From positions 930,001 to 994,000 of the forward strand of contig CBDCLS010000004.1 in the NCBI GenBank assembly GCA_965218775.1: a stretch of DNA of 64,000 nt. The letters run 5' to 3'. Shown piece by piece: positions 1-8,732 of the stretch (the first letter of the stretch is position 1; each line of letters starts with the position of its first letter). The notes beneath the pieces were generated by a model. That model saw nothing but the letters and a program-made list of their open reading frames with translations. It had not been told where the DNA came from and ran no database searches. The stretch is from CAUZIZ01 sp965218775. Lineage in GTDB: Bacteria > Acidobacteriota > UBA6911 > RPQK01 > JAJDTT01. The position numbers and the translations under genes were made by a program.

Positions 1-408
1 ATCTTAAAGGACACTTGGGGCCGGGAGTGGTCTGTCTTTCATTTCCCTCCACCTTACCTCTCTGGGCCAAAGCTGCGGCCTTCCTTCCCGCCCGCGTCAG
101 CAAATCGGTACCAGGCCGATCGTCTGCTCCCCTATTCCCATTTTTCACCATTGCCGATTACTGCCGATAAGAACTTTGGGGTCGAGACTCTGGTGGGCAG
201 GGCAGCTCAGAGGTTGTTGCGCCCTCGAAAATTGGGATCGGATTGACGGCCTGGAGCAAACGCGAGGCTTTCCGATCATTGCGTTTTCTCGTTGAGCAAT
301 CGGGATCAGGATTAGCCGCTGGCAAGGGGGTGGTGCACAAAACTTTCCCCCATCTCTCCTTGTATAATCGACCCAATCGGACCAATCGTCCCAATGGAAG
401 GAACAATC
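1..408. other. Intergenic, no gene recognised
   Basis: No convincing coding region is visible on either strand; the open frames here read as low-complexity shadows. A TATAAT hexamer lies at 363-368, about 40 bases before the first gene, and could be a -10 box, but there is no matching -35 box at the usual spacing, so this is only a weak promoter candidate. Confidence 0.4.
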
Positions 409-663
409 ATGAAGATTGACGTGAGAGCACTTGCCATCAGTCTTGCTCTGCTGTGGGGAGGAGGCATCTTCGTAACTGGTATTGCGAATTTGATCTGGCC
501 CACCTACGGCATTGAGTTCCTGGAAATGGTGGCTTCCGTTTATCCGGGATACCAAGCTACAGCTTCGTTTGGCCAGGTCATTGTGGGAACTCTCAGCGGC
601 CTGGTGGATGGCTTTGTCGGAGGGCTGGTGTTGGGCTGGCTTTACAATCTTTTTGCGAGATAA
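409..663 (+). CDS. Small two-helix membrane protein, holin-like
   Basis: Predicted 84-residue protein. It has one hydrophobic segment near residues 7-27, a short polar stretch, and a second glycine-rich segment near residues 48-78 (GTLSGLVDGFVGGLVLGW), so it is probably an inner-membrane hairpin. Small proteins of this layout are often annotated as bacteriophage holins, but nothing phage-like surrounds it, so that name says little about function. The start at 409 is preferred over an in-frame ATG at 394 because GGAAGGA lies a few bases before 409. It stands alone; the next plus-strand gene is about 860 bases away. Function unknown. Confidence 0.65.
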   Translation: MKIDVRALAISLALLWGGGIFVTGIANLIWPTYGIEFLEMVASVYPGYQATASFGQVIVGTLSGLVDGFVGGLVLGWLYNLFAR

Positions 664-989
664 AGGTGGGAGGAGAGGATTCTCCCTGTCCCGCTAGAGC
701 ACTGCTATCGATCGCGAAGGCACTATAGTGCCGATATGGAGAGCGGAGTTTCCGTCGGGAGCACCGTAAAACAGAACAAGAATCCAACGTCGAGAGTCGG
801 GCCGAGACCCGTAAAATCCACGGCTTGTGGCCGGGTGTAGCTCCCGGCCGGATCTTCTCGCTGATTCGAGGGTTGAGAGGGCGACGGAGCACTCAAGAGA
901 TAAAGCCCTACACTAGGTCTTTTTGGAAGGGAGTATTTGGTAGGAAGACTTCATCTCTCTACCCCATCACCCTCTCAACCCCCACTTGC
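664..989. other. Intergenic with a 14-bp perfect palindrome
   Basis: No gene is recognised. The only structure that stands out is the perfect palindrome GGCACTATAGTGCC at 719-732. It could be an operator, but there is no second copy nearby and no regulator gene next to it, so chance is a fair explanation. Confidence 0.3.
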
Positions 990-1382
990 CTACACGCGCG
1001 CCAGGAGTTTCTTTCCTGCCCGCGCCCCCTCGGCAAATGAAAGCGAGCTCTTATTATGTAAGATGCTCCTGACCTCACGTAGTTGATTCAAGTTCGAAGT
1101 TCCGGTCTCGGAGGCCAGGCCAATCGCCTGCTTCGAGCTCGCCCTACTGTCCACGACCATCCTGAACCCGTTCTCAAACTCCACCAGCACCCATGGCCCC
1201 GCATTGATGGGCATCCCAGCCTTCCTTGCTGCATGAGCCAGGAGATTCTCACTTCTCGTGATCACCTTCCCCCTCATTCCAGGGGAGATCAGGATCATGC
1301 CCTCCTCGCTCCGCATCCCTTCGCCTCGCCAGATGATCGTGTCGCCGATTTCCAGGTCCAGGGGTTCCTTCCAGTGATCCAT
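990..1382 (-). CDS. Hypothetical protein, about 130 residues
   Basis: The frame is open further upstream, but only the part from the ATG at 1382 reads like protein. It has alternating hydrophobic and charged residues suggestive of a small beta-barrel (EIGDTIIWRGEGM, then PWVLVEFENGFRMVVD). No signal peptide, membrane helix or catalytic motif is visible. There is no clear ribosome-binding site, so the start is uncertain. It is divergent from the kinase gene that begins at 1523. I do not recognise the family, and the gene could be spurious. Confidence 0.4.
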   Translation of the reverse strand: MDHWKEPLDLEIGDTIIWRGEGMRSEEGMILISPGMRGKVITRSENLLAHAARKAGMPINAGPWVLVEFENGFRMVVDSRASSKQAIGLASETGTSNLNQLREVRSILHNKSSLSFAEGARAGKKLLARV

Positions 1383-2486
1383 GCTGGTTGGAGACTGAGA
1401 ATCTGCGAGGTTTTTGCAGTCTTTTCCCGGACATCTCCATATACGGCATCCTCTGAGATTGCCCTTCCTGATCCAAGGCTCTAGTATTCGTAGATAGGCT
1501 CCCCTATTTCCTGGAAACGCTTTTGATAGGCCGAACCATCTCACACTATCGCATCCTGGAGAAACTCGGCGAAGGTGGGATGGGCGAGGTCTATCTTGCA
1601 CAAGACACCGGCCCCCTGGATCGCAAGGTCGCTCTCAAGTTCCCGTCTCAGGAAATGCAGCAGGACGAAGCGGCCCAGAAACGCTTTCTGCGGGAAGCAA
1701 GATCGGCTGCTGCGCTGGATCACCCCTACGTCTGCCACATCCATGAGGTGGGCGAGGACGGGGATCAGTCCTTTATTGCGATGGAGTACATAGCAGGCGA
1801 GTCTCTGAAGGACCGGTTGGCCAAGGGGCCGCTGGAAATGAAGGATGCCCTCCAGAAGGCCACCGAGATTGCCGAGGCCCTGGAGGCTGCCCACAAACAG
1901 AACATCGTCCACCGGGATCTCAAGCCTGCCAACATCATGCTCACACCAGAGGGCCATGTGAAGGTGATGGACTTTGGCCTGGCCAAGCGGTTGGCACCAG
2001 CTGAAGGTGAGCAGAGCCTGGAAGAGACCTCGGCCACGGGTCTCACCGCGACAGGTACCACGCTGGGCACGTTGCCGTACATGTCACCCGAGCAGGTCCG
2101 AGGCCAGGAGGTGGACTCCCGGTCAGATATCTTCTCCTTTGGTGTGGTGCTCTACGAGATGCTCACCGGGGTTCATCCTTTCAAGAAGGCCACCCCGGTC
2201 GAGACGGCCAATGCGATTCTGAATGACCTGTCGCCACTTCTTGAGGAGCATATCGAGAACGCTCCTGTACTTCTTCAGCACACTGTGAGGAAGATGCTGG
2301 TCAAGGAGCCGGAGCGGCGGTACCAGTCCATCTATGAGGTAAGGACGAACGTTGTGGATCTGGTCCACGAGATCACAGCTTCACCGCAAGCTGAGAGTGG
2401 GGCTCCCGTTATTCCGGCAGCGGCTGATGGTATGCCAACCGAATCACGATGGAAATGGGCGCTCCTGACGGGGCTGATTGGACTAG

Positions 2487-4176
2487 CCCGGATTTCTCAA
2501 GGATAAGAAAAAGCAGTCAGCTCAATGTGGTATAAAGTCTGTGTTAACAAAGACTTAACAAACACAAGGAGCTGACTACTATGACGACAGAGTGTATCGC
2601 TTCTAAGCTGGAGTTTCAAGGGCTGGAGGGTCGCCGAGTCGAGGCAGAATTCAACGGGGGACAGATCACTTCAGACGCCGGAGGGTTGCTGTTACGGGAG
2701 GTGGAGAACCGCTATGGGTTCATTCGCGGCTTGGCCGCCTGCTTTGGGGACCGGCGGGATCCTCGCTTCACCGAGTTCAGTGTGGAGGATCTGGTGGGGC
2801 AGCGGATTTATGGACTGGCCTTGGGCTATGAGGATCTCAACGATCATGAGGAGCTACGGACGGATCCGCTGATGGCGGTGTTGGTCGGCAAGGAAGATCC
2901 CTTGGGGAGGGATCGGCGAGCGGAAGCGGATCGGGGCAAGGCGTGTGCGGGCAAGAGCACACTCAATCGTTTGGAGTTGTCCTCGGTGACGCAGGATAAA
3001 TATCGCAAGACGCCGGTGGATGAAGCGGCGGTGGAAGCGTTTTTGGTGGAGCAGTTCATTCGGGTGCGAGGCGGGAAACCCAAGGAGCTGGTGTTGGACC
3101 TGGATGCGACGGATGATCCGCTGCACGGAGAGCAGGAGGGTCGTTTCTACCATGGCTACTACCGGTGTTACTGCTACCTGCCCCTGTATGTGTTTTGCGA
3201 GGGGTATGTGCTGGGGGCGAAGCTGCGGGTGTCGAATCTGGATGGCTCCGAAGGAGCGGTCCAGGAGATGGAGCGGATCGTGGAACAACTGCGGGCGAAG
3301 TGGCCGAAGGTCCGCATTACGCTGCGGGCGGACAGCAGCTTTGCGCGCGAGGCGTTGATGAAATGGTGTGAGGAGCATCGAGTGGATTACGTCTTCGGTC
3401 TGGCCCGCAATCAGCGCTTAGAGGGGACCCTGGAGTCGGAGCTGGAACAGGCCCAGGCGCTTCAACAAGCGAGCGGCAGCAGCGCCCGAGTCTATAAGGA
3501 CTTTCGTTACCAGACGCACAAGAGCTGGAGTCAAGAGCGGCGAGTGGTGGGCAAGGCCGAGTCCACGGGTAAGGGATCCAATCCCCGCTTTGTCGTCACC
3601 TCGCTGGGAGCGAAGCGGTGGCCCGCCCAAAAGCTGTACGAGCAGCTGTACTGCGCGCGAGGGGAGGCGGAGAATCGGATCAAGGAACAGCAGCTGGAGC
3701 TGTTTGCCGATCGGACCTCGACGCACCTCATCAAGAGCAATCAGCTGCGGTTGTGGTTCTCCTCGGTGGCCTATAATCTGCTGCACACGTTGAGGCGTGT
3801 CGCTTTGAAGGGGACCCAGTGGGCGAAGGCGCAATGCCAGACAATTCGCCTCAAACTGTTGAAGATAGGAGGCCAGATTCGGGTCAGTGTCCGGCGGGTG
3901 AGTCTGTCCTTGAGCGAGGGTTATCCTTACCAAGCACTCTATGCCCAAGCCTTGGCCCAGCTTCAACAGCTCGGTTGAGCCAAGGAAAGTCGGAAATCCC
4001 AGCCGTCTGCAACTGAGGCGCCTGAGGTGTGTCTGAAAAACCGGTTTTCCGCGCTCGACACAGGCCTCACGACGCCTGTCGTACTCTGCACCGCCCTCAG
4101 CGGCGCCTTTGACCCAGACCGGCGTCGAGAAATCGACTAAAATCGCCCTTTCGGCTTTCTCCTTGAGAAATCCGGG
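2487..4176 (+). mobile_element. Complete IS1380-family insertion sequence
   Basis: The ends are perfect 17-bp inverted repeats: CCCGGATTTCTCAAGGA at 2487-2503 and its reverse complement at 4160-4176. A 4-bp target duplication, CTAG, lies at 2483-2486 and 4177-4180. Length is 1690 bp, usual for IS1380. It carries one transposase gene. Its excision restores the host kinase frame exactly, which confirms both ends. The perfect ends and intact transposase suggest recent insertion. Confidence 0.95.
2581..3978 (+). CDS. IS1380-family transposase
   Basis: 465-residue DDE transposase. Visible family features are the N-terminal segment with ITSDAGGLLLRE near residue 30, the first aspartate region LVLDLDATDDP near 177, the second aspartate in LRADSSFAREAL near 248, and the glutamate in RGEAENRIKEQQLELFADR near 362. 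The length matches full family members and no frame damage is seen. An AAGGAG ribosome-binding site precedes the ATG. It lies wholly between the inverted ends at 2487 and 4176. GC and codon use look similar to the neighbours. Confidence 0.95.
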   Translation: MTTECIASKLEFQGLEGRRVEAEFNGGQITSDAGGLLLREVENRYGFIRGLAACFGDRRDPRFTEFSVEDLVGQRIYGLALGYEDLNDHEELRTDPLMAVLVGKEDPLGRDRRAEADRGKACAGKSTLNRLELSSVTQDKYRKTPVDEAAVEAFLVEQFIRVRGGKPKELVLDLDATDDPLHGEQEGRFYHGYYRCYCYLPLYVFCEGYVLGAKLRVSNLDGSEGAVQEMERIVEQLRAKWPKVRITLRADSSFAREALMKWCEEHRVDYVFGLARNQRLEGTLESELEQAQALQQASGSSARVYKDFRYQTHKSWSQERRVVGKAESTGKGSNPRFVVTSLGAKRWPAQKLYEQLYCARGEAENRIKEQQLELFADRTSTHLIKSNQLRLWFSSVAYNLLHTLRRVALKGTQWAKAQCQTIRLKLLKIGGQIRVSVRRVSLSLSEGYPYQALYAQALAQLQQLG

Positions 4177-4875
4177 CTAGTCCTTGGCGCGGTGATGGTT
4201 TATTCCCTCTGGAATCCTGACAAGGACAGCCAGCCCGCACCACCAACGGTCACCCGGTTCCCTATCGCCCTTCCTGATGGTGAAGCAATTCCTCTACTTC
4301 CCAGTTTGGCGCTGTCCCCGGATGGTACCCGGTTGCTCTATGGCGCCGTTCGCGACAACACGAGCCATCTGTACTTGCGTGCCACGGATCAACTAGAAGC
4401 TAAGCCGATTCCCGGCACGGAGGGTGGCTGGGCTCCGTTTTTCTCTCCTGATGGTCAGTGGGTGGCCTTTTTCACTGATCAGCGACGAGGCAAGGTCGAG
4501 TTGAAAAAATGGTCCCTTCTTGGTGGAGAGCCTATGACGATCTGTGAAGTGGGGATCGGCCGGGGCGGGAGCTGGGGAGAGGACGGTACCATCATATTTG
4601 GAAGGCGCCCTGGCCTCTGGCGCGTTCGGCAAACGGGGGCATTCCAGAGCCAGTGATCCCAGAAGGACTTCTCTTCTTTCCTCAGATTCTTCCAGGGGGC
4701 AGGGGAGTGCTCTTCGAAAGACGGACTGGCCCAGAGCAGAGCGTTGAGATGCTCTCTTTCGACACTGGCCAGCCAAGTATTCTCTTGGATGAAGGCAGAA
4801 GAGGCCACTACTTGCCCACAGATGGCACCCTCTTCACCCACGGTGACGGCGAGACCAGCTTCAAGGCCAGCACCG

Positions 4876-5409
4876 CATGACCTGCACAGTCCCCCTCTGG
4901 TTCGCCGTAGAAGGTGTCGCACCTGCAGCCAGTCCCGCCAGCTGTCCAAAGTCCCGTGCATTGACCGGGAGCGCTTCCAGTTTCTCCTGGTCGATCACTT
5001 GTCCCACATCCGTTCTCCCCTCACCCAACAGCGGCTCGTCAACCCGACTGACCGTCTCCTCGGAAACCCCTCCTCGCACCAGCTGAAAATCAGCGCGCAG
5101 CGACTGTCCCACAAACAGCGTCAAGCCCTGGCGCACTTCCCTCCTGAATCCCGCCAGCGAAACGGTGATCTGATACCTTCCCACCCGGAGTCCATCCCGG
5201 CGGAAGTACCCGGCCTGGTTGGTGAGGACCTCGACGGTCTCGTTGTTATCGAGGCGGAGGATGGTGACCTGAACGTTCTCGACCGACGTCCCATCCGTCG
5301 TGCTGACGGTACCCAAGATGGTGCCTGCATCAATCTGACCGTACAGCCAAGGACCTGCTGCCAGGTAAACTCCGAGGGCCAGGATAGAAACCGGTCGGGT
5401 CAAACCCAT
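4876..5409 (-). pseudogene. N-terminal fragment of an Oar-like TonB-dependent receptor
   Basis: From the ATG at 5409 the frame gives a signal peptide (ILALGVYLAAGPWLYG), a carboxypeptidase-regulatory-like domain (GTILGTVSTTDGTSVENVQV, later GYFRRDGLRVGRYQITV and LAGFRREVRQG), and the first part of the plug (GQVIDQEKLEALPVNARDF). Such receptors are usually near 1000 residues; this one stops after about 178, where it meets the broken kinase running the other way. The open frame also continues upstream of 5409 into a PhyH gene fragment, so the longer frame is a chimera produced by rearrangement. The domain pairing is typical of Acidobacteriota outer-membrane receptors. The rest of the gene is not in the window. 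Confidence 0.82.
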
Positions 5410-5490
5410 GGGTAAAGCCGTGTCCTTCTTACCACAACGAGGCGAGGAGCACGACGCGGACGACGTGTTACCAGCAGCTACTTTATCCCA

Positions 5491-5586
5491 AGGCAGGACG
5501 AAACGGCGCTCGACTTCAATCTGCCGAATCCGTTCAACCAAGGTCAGAAGCGACCAGTCCCGGTTATCGATGTTTTGAGAGCTCAT
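5491..5586 (-). pseudogene. 5' stub of a PhyH-family dioxygenase
   Basis: The first 32 codons (MSSQNIDNRDWSLLTL...) closely match the start of the intact PhyH gene at 9794-10666 (MSSLQLDNRDWSLLTL...). After the residues VLP the match ends and unrelated sequence leads into the TonB receptor fragment. The stub keeps its place directly after a Gfo/Idh gene (14-base gap), as in the intact module, so it marks where the decaying second module was cut. Confidence 0.85.
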
Positions 5587-5600
5587 TCTTCTTGTACCTT

Positions 5601-6665
5601 CTAGCTGATTGTTTGGGTCCGACCTGTTTCGGCGGCCCGATACAGTCCAAAGACCAGTTTCAGAGCCTGAAGGGATTCCTGTCCCGTCACGGGCGGCGGT
5701 TGCAATCCCAATGCGGCCCGTATGCCGCTGTGGATAAATGCTTGATAGCCGACCGTAGATTCGGGTTCCGGGGTGAATTCAAAGGTCTGCACTCCCTTCG
5801 GTGCGTCGGCATGTGTGGAATACCATTGCAGAGGAGCCTCGTAGGAACCCCGTTCACTTGAAAATCGCAGCCAACCCTGTGAGCCCCAGACGACAATCTG
5901 GCAATCGTAGGAATGGTCCAGATAGTATCCCGAGTGTAAGGTCCCCACGCGGCCGTTTTCGAACCGCATCGCCACCACCGCCGAGTCTTCCACTTCGATC
6001 GGCGTCTCTCCGACATTGTGTGTGAACCCACAAACCTCACGCACCGGCACTCCGGTGATGAACTGGATCAGATCGAGGTAATGAATTCCAAGCCAGGTGA
6101 GATGTCCCCCGCCGGCCTTTTCTTTGAACCCGTACCAGGACTGTTGGTAATCTCGACTCTGCAGCCTGGTTTGATCAGCGATGGTGTGCATATCCACCGC
6201 GTACCACTTCCCCAGGAATCCAGACTGAAGCAGTTCCCTTGCCTTGACCACTGTGGGGATGAGCCGATTGGCAAAGGCCAACATCAGGTGACGCCCCTTC
6301 TCTTCAGACAGATGGACAAGCCGCTCAAATTCCCGTGGATCAACGCAGGCAGGTTTCTCGGCGAGCACATGAGCGCCAGCCTCCAAAGCCGCTGCAATCG
6401 GCTGCGGAGCATGATGCGCTTCAAGGCTCACCAGCACCAGTTCGGGGCGGAAGTCCTCGAGCATTTGACGGTAGTCCCCAAAAGTGAGGAGGTCTGTCGC
6501 GTACTTGCCCAATGAGTCTCTTGGTTCTCCAAAGGCCTGGCCGGTCTGGTCCGCAACCGCGACTTGCTCAATTTCCTGGGAGTTGGCGAGAGAATTGAAC
6601 CAGTAAACTAAATGGCCGTTTATTGGCTCGGTGATAACTCCGACTCTCAAACGATCTTTTCTCAT
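5601..6665 (-). CDS. Gfo/Idh/MocA-family oxidoreductase
   Basis: 354 residues. An N-terminal Rossmann segment (LRVGVITEPI) is followed by AHVLAEKPACVDPREF near residue 95, the EKP motif of this NAD(P)-dependent family, and a C-terminal substrate domain with GGGHLTWLGIHYLDLIQFITG near 185-205. Family members oxidise sugars, inositols or related polyols in the cytoplasm; the substrate here is unknown. GAAGGAGATG precedes the ATG. It is very similar to the genes at 10680-11747 and 8733-9797, and belongs to the decaying second module: it is preceded by the damaged sialidase-fold gene and followed by the PhyH stub. It looks intact itself. Confidence 0.92.
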   Translation of the reverse strand: MRKDRLRVGVITEPINGHLVYWFNSLANSQEIEQVAVADQTGQAFGEPRDSLGKYATDLLTFGDYRQMLEDFRPELVLVSLEAHHAPQPIAAALEAGAHVLAEKPACVDPREFERLVHLSEEKGRHLMLAFANRLIPTVVKARELLQSGFLGKWYAVDMHTIADQTRLQSRDYQQSWYGFKEKAGGGHLTWLGIHYLDLIQFITGVPVREVCGFTHNVGETPIEVEDSAVVAMRFENGRVGTLHSGYYLDHSYDCQIVVWGSQGWLRFSSERGSYEAPLQWYSTHADAPKGVQTFEFTPEPESTVGYQAFIHSGIRAALGLQPPPVTGQESLQALKLVFGLYRAAETGRTQTIS

Positions 6666-6703
6666 GTCTTCTCATCTCCTTCTCTTACTGGCAGTTTCCT
6701 TTT

Positions 6704-8224
6704 CTACGTGTGAGGGGGAAGCTGCCTCATGACGCTGCTGGGCTCGATGCCCACCTCCTCCTGGGTCTCGTACACCGCCGTCGTCCCTAAGGAGCCAGCC
6801 TGATTCCTCCACCACACCGACGGGAAATCGGCTGCTCCATACCGGTGTTCCCGGAGCTTTCAGCTTTGAAAGAGCCAAGTAGGCCGACTCTCCCCAGTAG
6901 AGGCGACCTCCTGGATGTGGGTCCCGGATCGCTCCGTCGGCCCGGAACCGCTCCACACCTCTCCCATGTCACAGATACGAGTGCACAGGAGGTTGTGCCA
7001 GCCTCCGTCCCCCAGCCGGACGGTATAGGACACAGGGTGGTCCACTATCCAGGCTACCTTGCTGGGAGCAGGCCCGTACTCGGCCTTGCAGTCCAAGGCC
7101 TGAAAGGGAGCTTCCAGCTCCTCCCTCTCGCTGTCCAGAGGCCACAGCGCCAGCTTGTGGCGAAGCCAGCCGCCAATACGGGGTCTCTGCTGGGCGTCCC
7201 TGGGATAGGCGAATCCCTCCACCCGCGGCTCTTCGAGCACATCGTAGAGATTGGCTCCGATGTAGGGTGTGGCGTCCCGGCTGACGTTGATGGTGATGGG
7301 AGCACTGGCAACGCCGCCTCGTGTGTAGACGACCTGGGTCCAGCTCTGACCTCCATCCCGGGATCGCCACAGCCGGACGTCGTTGTAGAAGGGCTCCCCA
7401 TCTCCCCGGGCACAAAAGAGTAGACTCCCGTCTCGATCCCGCACCAGGCTGGGCTCTGGTTCCAGGCCTGCGTCCGCCCCCCTCCACACCTCGCCCTCGT
7501 AGGCACGCTCGTCGCGAGGCGTCTCGACCACCGCGACGAAACCGACCGGGCGCCAACCCTCCCTTCCCCGGCGCCAGCGAACGATGCCTTCGCGCTGAGC
7601 GTCTGCGACTACGGCTTCCCCCATGGGGAGAAGCAGATCCTCGCCGTCGGGGATGGCCGTGCAGACGCCCGGATTCAAGAGGTGGGCTCCCTCGAGCATT
7701 TCCTCGGGGGGAACCTCATCGGTCCTACTCACCCGGAAGTCGACTCCGTCATAGGCCAGCTGGTAGACCTCGACGTGATGATGCTTCTCAGCCATGGGAT
7801 ATTCCTTGCGCTGGTCCGCGGTCCAGGAAACCGACATGCTGACTCCAAACCCAGTGCCTGCGTGGGGATGGGGTGAGCCGTCTTCGAGTCTGGCTCCCAG
7901 CGGCACGAACCCACCTCGAACCGGATACTTGACCATGAGGGCCGGCTGCCCGGGTGGCGAGGAGTTGGGATTCACGGCTTCGTGCTTTCGAGAGATGGCG
8001 ATGGCGCGCTCCGCCGATATCCGGGACAGCCCCTTGAAGAGGATCACGTCGGTCCCCACCTCGAAATCGTAGCCCCGGGACCCCCGGACACCGCAGAAGA
8101 GTCCCGCCGTATCTGGCGAGACCTGAAAGGGCAAACAGATCCCGTAGCGGCAGGTCCCCTCAGGAGGCACCGTAGTTGGGACCGTGAGATTCGCTACCGT
8201 TCTGATCGTAAACCGGGAATTCAT
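6704..8224 (-). pseudogene. Sialidase-fold (BNR/Asp-box) protein with two compensating frameshifts
   Basis: The ATG at 8224 follows AAGGAG at good spacing. The protein has an Asp-box (WRSRDGGQSWTQV) near residue 270 and an overall layout like BNR-repeat exo-sialidase-like hydrolases, with no signal peptide. The main frame runs into TGA at 6860. Two indels explain this. Near 6950-6960 the frame shifts so that ERFRADGAIRDPHPGGRLYW is read, and near 6862-6870 a 7-bp duplication (AAAGCTG then AAAGCTC) returns it, giving SKLREHRYGAADFPSVWW and an end at 6704. Together they would add 9 bases, so the original gene was about 504 codons. Substrate is unknown. It lies just upstream of the Gfo/Idh gene at 6665. 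Confidence 0.75.
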
Positions 8225-8304
8225 GTCAGGTTCTCCTTCCGCCGACGCAGCAAACCCAGGCGAGCTGCTTGACCAGCACCAAATCATCGGCGGGATGGGG
8301 TCGG

Positions 8305-8402
8305 CAACTGCGACTTGCTCGAGTTCCTGGGAGTTGGCAAGAAAATTGAGCCAAGGCTATTGGCTCGGTAATGCTTCCGACTCTGAAGTGATCTTTTCTC
8401 AT
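8305..8402 (-). pseudogene. N-terminal remnant of a Gfo/Idh oxidoreductase
   Basis: About 98 bases match the 5' end of the intact Gfo/Idh genes, starting with MRKDHFRVGSITEPI (compare MRKDRLRVGVITEPI at 6665). A deletion of some 16 bases follows and shifts the frame. The rest of the gene is gone; the sialidase-fold gene begins 80 bases further on. It occupies the slot that an intact Gfo/Idh fills after the CocE gene in the complete module. Confidence 0.75.
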
Positions 8403-8418
8403 GTCTCCTCTCCTCCTG

Positions 8419-8680
8419 TCACGGGGCGCTTCTTCGTTTTTCTGAAGGGATTACCGGCAAGAGTATGTGCGAGGGGGAAGCTTTCTCGTGATAGATCTTC
8501 TGAAGAACGATCTTGAGTTTGTCGCTCATCCCAAAAGGTGCTTCAGTGTTTGGATTACGGTCAAATAAGGGAAGTCGCTGTCCATTGGGAAGAATCGTCA
8601 TCAGATGGGAGGGACTGGACATGACGGCCCGCCACTATACGTGCCCTAGATAAGAGCGCATGTGTGCTCGTCCGGTGTGA
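8419..8680 (-). pseudogene. Internally deleted remnant of a CocE-type hydrolase
   Basis: The open part reads MSSPSHLMTILPN directly joined to PLFDRNPNTEAPFGMSDK and then ASPSHILLPVIPSEKRRSA. In the intact CocE gene (11764-13614) these two stretches are MSSPPHLVTILPN and PLFDRNPNTGAPFGMSDK, about 1.1 kb apart. So a large internal deletion has removed most of the gene; nucleotide similarity also extends upstream to about 8680. It ends 17 bases before the Gfo remnant, the same spacing as in the intact module. Confidence 0.82.
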
Positions 8681-8732
8681 GACCCTGGGGCATACATCAT
8701 CGTATTTCTGGAACGCAACATTGGGATACGCT

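Larger units (their letters stand above)
1523..4862 (+). pseudogene. Ser/Thr protein kinase with PD40 propeller, broken three ways
   Basis: The N-terminal part is a full Hanks-type kinase domain: glycine loop GEGGMGEVY, VALKF lysine, catalytic HRDLKPANIM near residue 130, DFGLA near 152, then SPEQ. The start is TTG at 1523. A transmembrane helix follows, and the insertion sequence at 2487-4176 cuts it. Removing the element and one CTAG copy rejoins the helix in frame (LIGL + VLGAVMVYSLW) with the propeller repeats at 4181-4656 (LALSPDGTRLLY, FFSPDGQWVAFF). A second lesion is a frameshift at the G run 4635-4639: one extra G would continue the protein as GGIPEPVIPEGLLFF. A third is loss of the 3' end near 4845-4880, where sequence of a TonB receptor begins on the other strand. 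Kinases with this architecture are typical of Acidobacteriota. It is no longer functional as a whole; the kinase domain alone might still be made. Confidence 0.88.

Noticed and set aside
719..732. GGCACTATAGTGCC as an operator
   Set aside because: Single copy, far from a start and with no adjacent regulator; listed only as a curiosity.
1383..1601. Extended N-terminus of the minus-strand hypothetical protein
   Set aside because: This part overlaps the kinase start on the other strand and has no protein-like pattern.
4192..4656. A separate small protein gene downstream of the IS
   Set aside because: It is the propeller half of the kinase; removal of the IS joins it in frame to the first half.
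4654..4656. TGA at the end of the kinase propeller frame as selenocysteine
   Set aside because: The homologous continuation is in another frame, so this is a frameshift and not recoding.
4861..5586. A 241-codon open frame that could be a novel fusion protein
   Set aside because: Its first 32 codons belong to PhyH and the part from 5409 to a TonB receptor; both are truncated and the linker has no protein character, so it is a rearrangement product.
6860..6862. TGA in the sialidase-fold gene as a possible selenocysteine codon
   Set aside because: The correct frame before it is lost near 6955, the codon does not match a Cys position, and two indels explain the stop.
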